From Coptis chinensis (lineage: Eukaryota; Streptophyta; Magnoliopsida; Ranunculales; Ranunculaceae): a stretch of DNA of 64,000 nt. A model generated the notes under the pieces. That model had not been told where the DNA came from and searched no databases. It was given only the letters and a program-made list of their open reading frames with translations. Positions 32,954 through 42,772 of the stretch are shown piece after piece (positions within the stretch are counted from its first letter, which is position 1; each line of letters starts with the position of its first letter). The stretch spans positions 39,052,001-39,116,000 of the forward strand of contig CM027380.1 of the NCBI GenBank assembly GCA_015680905.1, read 5' to 3'. The position numbers and the translations under genes are program-made.

Positions 32954-33841
32954 ATGACATCTCCTATAGTCATACCTGAACAGTCTTTTGAAGACGTGTT
33001 GGGAATCGAGACCTATGGACATTGGTTTCGAAACAGGATCCTGCAGTTCGGATGGCGTCATCTACTGGTAAGTGATGACGACTCATATTCAGCATAGCTT
33101 ACTGCTTATTTCTACGACCACATTAGTTTCTATTGTAATCAGGATGGAGAACAAGAATTCTCCGTCGTAGTCGATGACACGACACTAGAATTCAATAAAC
33201 ATGTGGTCGCTTTAGTTTCAGGATTACCAATACCTGATCCTGTTCACACATGGGGATATATGACCGATAATGCATACCTTTATGATTATACATATTTCCA
33301 TGAATATTATGGGGGAGGGGTATTTCGAGTAATGGACTAGGGGCGATATAGCATTGCCCTTGGTAGCCTGTCCCTAAACGTAGGCACCACCATGTTATTC
33401 ATCCTGATGAATATTTTTTGGGGAATGGCGTTAAAAAACAAGATCGCTGATGACATTTTCCTCACTTTAGCTGAGGGACGTCGCCGATATGACATTCCAC
33501 GAGTTTTAGTCGCTAGTCTTAAGAGAGCCCAAAGCATGAGGCGTAAGTATCTTCTTATGCCTGTTTTGGTAAGCCGCATCATGCGTAGTTGTTTACACCA
33601 GATTCTCGCGGCCCAATTCACGATTGGAAAAGGGTTGAAGTTATGAGACCCACCAATTGGGTGGTTCGCTCATTGCAAATTATGACTTGGCGGGATGGCA
33701 GTGCATTTCATTTGGTTGCCCGTTACATCCCATCGGACATAATAACAACTTTAACAGGGCTAGCATTAGTAGATGATAAATGGCGGCAAGCTTGGCAAGT
33801 TATAATGGCCCGGCAGGATCTTGAAGGAACCTCATCTCTTT
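32954..33841 (+). pseudogene. Post-pol ORF2 of element B, with a probable 75-nt intron
   Basis: Exon 1 is MTSPIVIPEQSFEDVLGIET...RHLL (32954-33067, 38 codons). A GTAAGT at 33068 and an ATCAG ending at 33142 bound a T-rich 75-nt stretch; joining 33067 to 33143 keeps the frame (DGEQEFSVVVDDTTLEF). Exon 2 continues past HTWGYMTDNAYLYDYTYFHE to a TAG (MD*GRYSIALGS), then shifts; VDDKWRQAWQVIMARQDLEG (33769-33828) is the C-terminus, as in C and D. No recognised domain. Presumably expressed from a spliced RNA. Confidence 0.6.
33068..33142 (+). other. Probable intron in ORF2 of element B
   Basis: GTAAGT...TATTGTAATCAG, 75 nt, phase 0, pyrimidine-rich toward its 3' end. C (about 28384-28460) and D (about 49800-49725, minus) keep a GTAAG donor at the same place and a similar T-rich body, with damaged acceptors. 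Confidence 0.55.
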
Positions 33842-35672
33842 GATGAGGAGGAGGATGCTAAAGCGGGGAGATAAGGTAAGTTTTAGTTTTGTTATTGTCT
33901 ACTTATGTCCCAAGCAATTTAATTACATTAAACCCATGGTGGAACTCTTAAAGAGTTAAGTCGGTTTTTTTTTATTTTTTTTATTTCCTATATTAGTATG
34001 TTATAACCTTGTTTTGCAGATGTTCCGAATTTCCGCTGTTTCCATGGTATTTTTCTACCCTCTTTATTTAAATGCTTTGAGGACAAAGCATGCTTCTTGT
34101 CAGGGCATAGAAACACGTGTAATTAAGGGCATCTGTTAGGATATAGATATGTATAATATGCATTTGTTTTCAAGTTAAAATTTCAAAAATATAAATAAAT
34201 AAGTTTATGCTATACACTTAGGAATATTGGTATTGTTTTCTTTCTCTATGCTCTTAACACTCTAGAAGTCTCACGTAGCTTTTGCATCAGAATAATTGTT
34301 AGAAACTTAGGTTAATATGTAGGTAATAATCTTTGCATCTATCTATAAATATATATTACATGAGTATCTATGATTGTTAGCAGTAAGTTTTTGAAATCTA
34401 GGCTAGAGTACTTATTCTACAAATCCTGTGAGAATTTAGCCTAAAGCCTTATATGAGCAAAACATTTGAGAAATGACACAAGGGAGAAGTAAAATCCGGA
34501 TAGAGAAATCACACGACCACTTGCTTGATCACTATGTCATATCCTAAGCGAGAATTTAGGCCCTCTTTGGATCGATATAGCCAGAAATTCAAACCTATGA
34601 ATTATTTTCCGCTAGTCGCCCCTCGAGCCTTTCTTTAGCCTTCCATAAAACCACAATTCCTTTACCCCCACTTACAAAACAAAAGAAAATAAAAAAAATT
34701 CAACTTACCCAATCTAGAATAAGTCTGAGAATAGAATGAGTGAAGAAAAAAAAAAGAGAAAAAACCTGTGTAAACAAAAAATTAGTTAGTTGATTCAGAA
34801 AAAGAAAAGAAGTTTCCATCCAAGGAAAAGAAAAAGAAAAATAGAAATAAATAAAACTCCAAAAATAGAATAAAAGGGAGTCAAAAGCCAAAGAAAAGAA
34901 AAAAGAAAAATATGGCTAAGGATGGAAACAAAGTATAGAAGCAAAAGAAAATAACAAGGTTTTCTCTAAGTTACATAATATGAAGACTCTATTATCTCGG
35001 ACTTGCCTTTTGAATATCCATTTCCTTCCGCCTTAAACCATCTCCTAATCCTCGCAACACCTAATAAAGACCTCTAGCTCAATTAGGAATATGTTAGTGT
35101 GATAGTAAGTGGAAGATGTGTTTGATCGACTCGGCTTCCTTGTTTGTCATTGAGATTGTAAGGTAAAGTGTGCCCATCGCACATCGGAGTAATAAACTTG
35201 AGCCGAAAAAATCGAGTGGTTTTGTCTTGACATTTATGTGAGGACCTACTTAAAGACGCTATTCCGAGTTTTCAGAAACGAACCTGCTAGGCATTTTATA
35301 GAATTACTCATAGTATATATATTTGTATCATAGATGATTGATTATTATGCATGTATTAGTTTAGGTTTTTTACTTGGTTATTCTTATTCATTTGCTAGTG
35401 AGAAAAATAGATAGTTGAGACAAGAATGAGGAAACAATAGTTTTATTTCTTAGTCGTTGTAGTATAGATGAAGTTTGTGAGTACCTTCACTGGAAAACTC
35501 TCATGAGGCTATAGCTCGTCCACTAGGGAATTCCTAGTGGTTTAAGGCCTTGTTGCATATGGTCAATCCAATCGCATTCAAAAGCGAGTAGTTAGTTAAA
35601 CTCCATTTTGGTCACTTATTCTAATTTCTCATATTTGCTTGAGGACAAGCAAAATGCTGTTTGGGGGTGGTT
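33842..35672 (+). other. 3' untranslated region and polypurine tract of element B
   Basis: Hairpin ATGCTTTG-AGGA-CAAAGCAT (34072-34091), whose following G tract is degraded (CTTGTCAGGGC). At the end, hairpin TTTGCTTG-AGGA-CAAGCAAA (35634-35653) and tract TTTGGGGGTGGTT touching the LTR. The body is purine-rich around 34740-34920 and shared with A and C. Confidence 0.82.
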
Positions 35673-37149
35673 TGATAAGAGCCCAAAACTGTAGTTTTAA
35701 CCCTGTAACAGTCATACTTTTAGACCAATTATGTGAGTAATAATTATGAGTTAATATTGATTACGTGTTTTTATGCATTTCAGGTTTCAAAGTCCATTAT
35801 GTGCAGAAATGTGCCACTTTAGCGAGATAAAGGAGCAAAGGTCGGTTGCTGAGGAGTTCTGTGATTAAAGGCCAAGATTCAAGAAGACAAAGCCTTTCTA
35901 AAGTCCGGTCAAAGCTGAAAAGTCAAAGTCAACGCGGGCAGAAACAGCACACAAGTCAGCAGAACTTCCAAAGGCTGTATCTTTGGACTCAGACCTCAGA
36001 ATTGGGTCTACCTTATGTCAAAACGACCGGCTCGGAAAGAGCTTTCCAATGATCTAAGCCTTGGCTCAATCAGAGGAGCAGAAGTGGACGAAAAGTCTTT
36101 CGAAGCCAACCGCAGCTGAAGAGGCCTTTTTGGACTGAAAGTAATGGGTTTTGGGCCTGCTTCTCTGGACCAAAACATGGCTCCAAGCCCATGCACAATT
36201 TTTGGATCTGAACATATAAAAACAAAAGCTTAGCTTTTTGTTAATGGTAGCTAGTTAGACCTAAAACTATAGATATTTCTAGATCTAGTTTTCATTAATT
36301 AAATTAAGTTTAGTTTAAATTCAATTCTTGTTTTAGATTAAACTCTTAAAATCATTGTTCTTCATTAGTTTGATAAATAAAATAGTTAGTTTGTCAATTT
36401 CGATTTTTGTCATTTACAATTGTTTAGATCTAAATTCCTTTATTACTTGTTATTCATTTCCTAGTTATTACCTAAGATTTCAATTATTGTTTAGATAAAT
36501 TGCATAAAGATAGAATTTTTATATGATGTCTAGTTATAATTCAATGGGAATGATAGTGGTATGAATCAAGGCTAAACCTCCATTAGAGGGGTTGAAGAAG
36601 CCTTGATGACGCTTGATCTTTATTAAACTTAGGAATCATCGTGATAATTATTCCACTCTAGGACTGATTAATTCACCATGAGAATGGGTTTAATCTCTCA
36701 CATGCTAGTTATGAATTGGTAGAAATGTCATGTATAATTAGGGATTATAATTACTATTTTGATATGCAAAGCATTCAATATGGATCATGACGAGTCTTTG
36801 TTAGTAGGATTAAGTCGAGTTAAGGTAGATTCAATTCCCTTTAATTCTTTATCTAGATTCAAACCCTTAGCATTCTCTCATTTCGTTATTCGTAACTTGT
36901 TAATTGTTTTTCCCTCGTAGTATAGAATTCCCTTCGTAAATCTCTCACTAGACTTAAGACCAATTAATTACACTAGAGATCATTCCATACTAAAGAACTA
37001 GGAGTGGAACGAATTTGTTACTCCACTCTATTTCGATAGAATTGAGAGTATAAAACTTGATAAATTAAGCACGTATTAAGTTTTAGTTTACTTACGTTTT
37101 GAGTTTCATCGTTCATTTCGTAGGTAAACTATATTTTTATGTTTTATCA
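35673..37149 (+). repeat. 3' LTR of element B
   Basis: 1477 bp, TG...CA; TATA-like TATAAAAA at 36215-36222. Followed by GGAGT (37150-37154). Confidence 0.95.
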
Positions 37150-37154
37150 GGAGT
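37150..37154. repeat. Target-site duplication GGAGT, right side of element B
   Basis: Matches 9893-9897; beyond it A's 3' region continues (gagcaaaacttgagtgg), parallel to 30527-30560 of C. Confidence 0.9.
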
Positions 37155-37275
37155 GAGCAAAACTTGAGTGGAAAAATCAGAGTGTTTTTGTTTTGACATA
37201 TATGTGAGGACCTACTTAAGGACGCTATTCTAAAGTTTCAAAAATGGACCTGTTATTGCATTCCATAGCATAGTT

Positions 37276-37322
<47 letters not shown>

Positions 37323-37667
37323 CCGTAAATGATTGATTATTATGCACGTATTAGCTTAGATTTCGAATTGATTATTCTGTATTCATTGCTAGTGAGATGT
37401 ATAGATATCTGAGAATAAAGTAGGAAACAGTAATTTTATTTCTTAGTCGTTGTAGTATAGATGAAGTTTTTGAGTAGCTTCTTTGGAAAACTCTCACGAA
37501 GCTATAACTCGTCCACTAGGGAATTCCTAGTGGTTTAAGGCCTTATTGCATATGGTAAATGCAATCGCACTCAGCGAAAAGAGATTAGTTAGAACTCCAT
37601 TTTTGGTCACTTATATTAATTTCTCATATTTGTTTGAGGACAAGCAAAATGCTCTTTGGGGGTGGTT
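37155..37667 (+). other. 3' untranslated region of element A (second part) with polypurine tract
   Basis: Collinear with 30530-31020 of C. It contains an (AT)n/(GT)14 microsatellite (about 37276-37320), the hairpin TTTGTTTG-AGGA-CAAGCAAA (37629-37648, one G-T wobble) and the tract TTTGGGGGTGGTT before the LTR. Confidence 0.8.
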
Positions 37668-38790
37668 TGATAAGAGCCTAAAACTATAGTTATAACCCCT
37701 TAATAATATTACATTTAGACCAATTATGTGTATAATAAATAAGAGCTAGTACTGTTTACGTACTTTTGTGTATTTCAGGTCTTGGAGTCAAATATGTAAA
37801 GAAACATGTCACTTTTGCACTAGAAAGGAGCAAAGGTTGGTTGCTAAGAAGTTCTATGACTAAATGCCAAGATTCAAGGAGAAAAAACCTTTTTAAACCC
37901 CGGTCAAAGCTGAAAAGTCATAGTCAACGTAGGCAGAAATAGAGCAGAAAAGTCAACAGAACTTTCGCAGGCCGTATATTTGGACTCAAACCTCGGAATT
38001 GAGCCTATTATATGTCAAAACAACTGGCTCGGAAAGAGATTTCTAACGGTCTAGGTGTTGGCCCAATCAGAAGAGTAGAAGTAAACAAAAAGGCTATTGC
38101 AGTAATTTCCAACAGAAAAACCCTTTTTAGACATATGTAATTAGGTTTTGGGCTTGATTTCATGGCCCAAAAGATGGCTCCAAAGCCCATGTACGAAATT
38201 GGAACCTAACCTTCTCCTATATAAAGAAGGTTAAGGCTAAAACAAAAGTTGGTTACTCCCACTTTAGTTTAATATAGTTTAGGGTTTTCTCTCTCTCTCT
38301 CCCTTTGTAGTTTACTTTACTTTTAGTTAACTAGTTTAGTCTATAACCTCCATTAGATTAGTAAAGGTCAAGTTGTTGTTCTTCATTATGTTTTCTTATT
38401 ATTCATATGTTAATGATAGTCTAATGACCTCTAGTTAAACCTCCATTAGAGGGGTTTGATGAAGCTTGATGTAGACTTGATATGTTAGTTAGAATTATTG
38501 CTTGTTTAAGAATTTCACTCTAGTAGGTTAGTTGATTCTCCATGAGAATGGGTTAAACTTCCTCACATGCTAATTATTAGTTGATAGAGATTGCCATGAA
38601 TAATTAGAGATCACACACTTAATCTTAATTGGTTATGATTGCAATAATCTACACTAGCATATTAGGAGTTTATTTAAGTGAAATCAAATCACCCTAATCT
38701 CTTCTCCATATTCTTCTCCATATTTTATTCAAGTCACATTCAATTGCTTAGTTAAATTATTATAAGTTTAATTCATATATTAGTTTCATA
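37668..38790 (+). repeat. 3' LTR of element A, truncated by the CACTA element
   Basis: Begins TGATAAGAGCCTAAAACTATAG and shares islands with the other LTRs (agcccatg, ctcggaaagag, cctccattagaggggtt, ctccatgagaatgggtt). It has a TATA box TATATAAAG (38218-38226). The terminal part is missing: the CACTA end starts at 38791 and no LTR remainder is seen on the CACTA's other side. Confidence 0.85.
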
Positions 38791-39190
38791 CACTACAACA
38801 AATATGACATATGACATCACTAATTTTAGATCACTTTCAGCGAAGTGATGTCATATGAAAACTATGACATCACTTTTCTCAATATGTGATGTAATAATTA
38901 TCACAATTTTTTTTTAACATCACTTATTTGAAAGGCTGATTTAGTAGAGTTGTACAACATCATTTTAATAAGTGATGTCGTAATAGTGATATAGTAACAC
39001 TTTTTTACGTCACTCGCCGTGTCACTTATAAAGTGATGTAATATTTATGTATTCAACATCACTTTAAAAGTGTTGTCACTCACCGTGTCACTTATAAAGT
39101 GATGTAATATCTATGTATTCAACATCACTTTAAGAGTGATTTTGCCAAGTTTTTGAAATCACTTATGATGTGACTTCCAGAAGTGTTATT
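38791..39190 (+). repeat. CACTA terminus and subterminal repeats
   Basis: After the terminal repeat, AAGTGATGT and its complement ACATCACTT occur about ten times in both orientations. Within this a 66-bp unit is tandemly duplicated (39011-39076 and 39077-39142). Such arrays are the binding sites of the TNPA/TNP1-type DNA-binding protein in En/Spm elements. Confidence 0.85.
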
Positions 39191-41322
39191 AATGATATAC
39201 CTATTAATTATTAAGTTAATTAGTTAGAAAAACAATCGAAAAAAAAATTAGGTTAAATAGAAATGAAATAGGCGCGTGATTGGTTTGCTAGACCAAGGTC
39301 CAAATTATTGAATTCGGTGAATATTTCGATGTACCCAAAAACTGATATATATCAAATATATCGAAAATATCATAGATATATACTTTTTTGTTGACCAGTC
39401 AAAATTTTGTTTTGTATGTTGATATATAAAAAATATCGTCGATTATATCGGAAATACCATCAATATATCGATCAAAGTCAACAATATCAGTCAAAGTCAA
39501 TACTTTATATCGGATATATCGGATATATCGGTCGATATATATCATTATATCGGAAATTGCAATATATATTGGGAAAAAAATAATTCAATATTCGGTTGAG
39601 ATATATCGAATATTTCTATATCGGTGTACCAAAAAGCGAGATATATCGGAGATATCTCCGATATATGGGGCTTATATTTTGGGCCTTGTCTTAGACATCT
39701 TGAAAATAAAGAAATAAAAGACCGCGGTTTTTTCTACTCAATATATTTTGGTTTCCCTTTAGAACTGGTTTGCTCGACCCTAAACCAAAATTAGAAATAA
39801 AAAACCGCGAATTTGATACTGAAAATTTTGGTTTCGCGCGCTGAGAGAACTTGGTATAAGTTATACTTAGGGCAACCTGTTATGGGAAAAGCTAGAAAGT
39901 CGGGCTGAAAATTATTGTGAAGCGGTTTGTTTGTTTCTTCTTCCTTTCTTCCCCCTCTTGATTTTCTTCTCATATATCAGTTTGAAACTAACTAATTTAT
40001 ACCTTGTTTTCACGATTTCTTCAAAAAAAGAATCTTCTTTTCAGTTACACGCGGAGCCGAAGGAAGAACGCAAACAGGTTCCTCTTTTTTTTCTCTCCCT
40101 CTCTCCATACTCGATTTCCTGATGTTTTTATTCAAGATATTTGTGTTTGTCTGGTGGGTGCTAAATTTTTACCGTTTTTCAATTGGGTGTTTTTCTACTT
40201 GTGAATCGGCATGGCCTCTTTAAGATTTCTCGATATGTTTATTGAATTATTATTGTGATTTGCTGTGTTCAGTTCGTCTTTAAGATTAATTGTTTGGGAT
40301 TGTTTGGCTGCAATCTTTTGGATTGCACTTGTTTATGGATAAGTTTCTGGGATGGTTTGTAGAGAGAAAGTAGTTTTTTTGTGTGTGGAATTGGGCATGA
40401 TGATACTGCAATGGTGATACTTGCTGTCTAGATGGTAGTCATGGAGTCTGGTTTTACAAGTTGCAAGATAACTCATGGTTTGGGTTTGAGGTCTATCAAT
40501 ATTGTTTAGTAGTCTGCATGGTGTGTTTCTGGCTGGTCATATTTCCGACCTGCCTCTCTGTATGAAAAGGGAAATTACGCTGAGTGCCAAGTAAACGATA
40601 ATCCTTGGGCTAAATTCGTGACCTTGGGAGCTAATTAAAACCATAGTTTGTGACTGAAGTGAGCTATCATGTAAAAGAACACAGAAGTCGCCATAACATC
40701 CAACTAAATATTATTCTTCATAAATTAGCATCAAACTGCCCCACCTTTATTATATAGAGGTACCTTGTCCTTTAAAATGATTTTTTTTCTTGCTTTTTGA
40801 TAATCTGCATTATCACTAGGTTCTTAGAACACATACTACTGCCTTCTTAAAAAGGTCACTATCTTGGACCATTTATCCTTAAAATTGAGTGTTGTTACAG
40901 ACAAATATAGATAATTACACTCTAAATTGGCCATGTCCAGATAGAAAAAGGATAATAATTAAGGCTATATGTCGCGATCGGTTCAAGAAATCCAAGTCTG
41001 ATGATCGAAGATTTATATATCATGATTGGACATCCAACTAGGTTTGGCACCCTAGAGCGTGCAACATGATTAACACAATTTCCTTGGAAATATAACCTCT
41101 AGACAAACTAAATATACTAGTGTTACCAAGGGGATACTACCATGTTGGTGGAGTTCCAAGAATGAATACAAATTTCATACTGAAACAATTGAAAAAAAAA
41201 ATATTTCGGGCAGTTCATCTGAACACTATGTATAATGTGTTGAGGATCTTAAGTACAAATATCAGTTTTTCTTAATATTTATGGAATATATGGTTAATAG
41301 GACTACTAAGATAAAAAATTAA
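39191..41322. other. CACTA internal region without recognised genes
   Basis: 39300-39670 is packed with ATATATCGG-like words and includes a 26-bp perfect palindrome (39641-39666). About 39700-40200 looks like a 5' leader (pyrimidine runs, few stops) but no protein is supported. The rest (40200-41322) shows nothing recognisable; short open frames here are not conserved. Confidence 0.5.
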
Positions 41323-41456
41323 AAAGTTGAAATCGAACTCACCAAAGGCTAGGATGGCGCCTGGAAGTGCGCCAAGGATACGGAATTTAAAAGTTGAAAT
41401 CGAACTCACCAAAGGCTAGGGTGGTGCCTGGAAGTGCGCCAAGGATACGGAATGCA
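41323..41456. repeat. 67-bp tandem duplication spanning a splice donor
   Basis: Two copies, 41323-41389 and 41390-41456, differing at a few bases. On the minus strand both contain the end of the NCL-like exon and its GTGAGT donor, so the duplication happened after or during capture. Confidence 0.85.
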
Positions 41457-41776
41457 CTAGCTCCAACGATACCTGGTCCGAGTTGGCTGAGGATTATTTC
41501 ACTTCCAACTACAACATAATTGTTCCCTAGGTATAGCAGGTAATACAGAACAACAAGAAGCTGTCCCCAAAGATTCTTCGCACAAGGCAAGACTCCATAC
41601 AATGGTTCACAAGTCACTTAGGAACTTGTGGGATTGAATAAGCTGTTAGGAGAATGGTTAACATGATTAAGCCCATCAGAGACCAATTCAGAAGAAGATT
41701 TTGTTTGGACAAGATCACTGGATCCCATGCCTATTACTAGGAAGAGAACCATAATGAACGAAATGAATTTCTCCAT
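41410..41776 (-). pseudogene. Captured first exon of an NCL-type sodium/calcium exchanger
   Basis: From ATG 41776: MEKFISFIMVLFLVIGMGSS is a signal-peptide-like start, then SELVSDGLN, CEPLYGVLPCAKNLWGQLLV, YLLYLGNNYVVVGSEIIL and LGPGIVGASAFRILGALPG. These match the N-terminus and first membrane segments of plant NCL (Na+/Ca2+ exchanger-like, EF-hand) proteins. One stop (TAA, codon 53). The exon ends at a GTGAGT donor (41409-41404). Only this exon is present, antisense to the CACTA genes; upstream bases (41777-41850), including TTTATAAG, may be part of the captured promoter. Cannot make a transporter. Confidence 0.82.
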
Positions 41777-42772
41777 CTTCCGAAAGCGCATTGGGAGATA
41801 GATTTTTGGACACTACAGTTCTATAGGAAAGTGGAACTTATAAAGAAGAACATGATCATTAAATACTAGAAATTTAGAAGTTTAAGAAAGTTCGACGTCA
41901 AAGAATTATAAAATATAGCATTTCTCAAGATTCAATTCACATTAATATAATGCCAATAAGATAGATCTTGTAATGTGAATGGGAGGTCGGTCGCCACGTA
42001 AGAACAAAGGTGTAACTGTTAGTGGTTATAGAATGTGCCATTGTATGCGCCTCCCTCTATTTTAAATTACCAAGTCGCCTTGAATTGCTGAAATTCCCGT
42101 GTAATTTCTCGTTGGTTGAAGATTCTTGACTATAATAGGTGAAACTTCAAAATTAGTAGAATATCAAGACCTCAAGTATGGTGGGGCTTGCCTTGTGTTC
42201 ATACCGCACCAAACAAACTTATGGATGTTTAACACTTTCTGCTTCATAAATTTTTGTAGTACTACTCCATTTTTTCTCAGATTCTTTCTTTTTTCTTTGA
42301 AATGTGGCTCGTGGCCTTAAGTTACGGTCATTGATTTTGGTTGAATGGCGATATAATCTGATAGAATTCCTACCATTAAGTGACACATTCACCATGACCA
42401 GTCATCATCATACAAATAGATCCAGTTTTAGTTGTAACTATATCTCAAGATTTATGCAACAACATCTCAGCTGTAATATACCTCTTAACCGGTACACTCA
42501 AGAGTCAAGAGTGTGTAGACATTTGAGATCTACACATTTGTGGAACTGCATCTCACGATTGCATCACTTAATTTCTCACCGATTTGTTAGGATTGACTAC
42601 CGCTAATGTTGTTCTCGATTCTTATACATCTAGGTGCTACTCTTCGATATAGTAGGTTCAATATAAGTTTAATGCGTTATGGACAAGACTTGGAGAACTT
42701 TAAATAGGTTAAATAGTTTACACTTCTATTGCTTTATTTGAAACAAGTGTTTATTACTATGTACATATATCA
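41777..42772. other. CACTA region between the NCL fragment and TNP2
   Basis: Apart from the possible captured promoter at its start, nothing recognisable. The short open frames at 42126 and 42304 have no family features. Confidence 0.5.

Larger units (their letters stand above)
9898..37149 (+). mobile_element. Element B: Athila-type retrotransposon with full gene order, interrupted by element C
   Basis: LTRs of 1478 and 1477 bp (TG...CA), tRNA-Asp primer site, gag, protease, RT, RNase H, integrase, post-pol ORF1, [element C], post-pol ORF2, polypurine tract. Flanked by GGAGT. Coding regions carry many stops and frameshifts, and the integrase has lost a catalytic Glu. Its own length without C and one C duplication is about 14.9 kb. 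Confidence 0.93.
5195..38790 (+). mobile_element. Element A: non-autonomous Athila-type retrotransposon hosting nested B and C
   Basis: A's own sequence is 5195-9897 and 37150-38790; everything between is element B (with C inside it). A has a leader, a double zinc-knuckle ORF (6422), a second ORF related to the post-protease spacer of C and D (7500), a 3' region with G-tract modules, and a 3' LTR cut short by the CACTA element. It shows no RT, RNase H or integrase. The 5' LTR is missing. Confidence 0.75.

Noticed and set aside
37276..37320. (AT)n(GT)14 microsatellite as a Z-DNA or regulatory element
   Set aside because: A simple repeat inside decayed 3' sequence of A; absent from the equivalent places in C and B.
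39011..39142. CRISPR-like or satellite array
   Set aside because: Only two 66-bp copies in direct contact without spacers; part of the CACTA subterminal repeat region.
39700..40210. A host gene 5' leader or small secreted protein (39931, 40004)
   Set aside because: Pyrimidine-rich stretch gives open frames, but there is no downstream coding region, no splice pattern I can follow and no recognisable protein.
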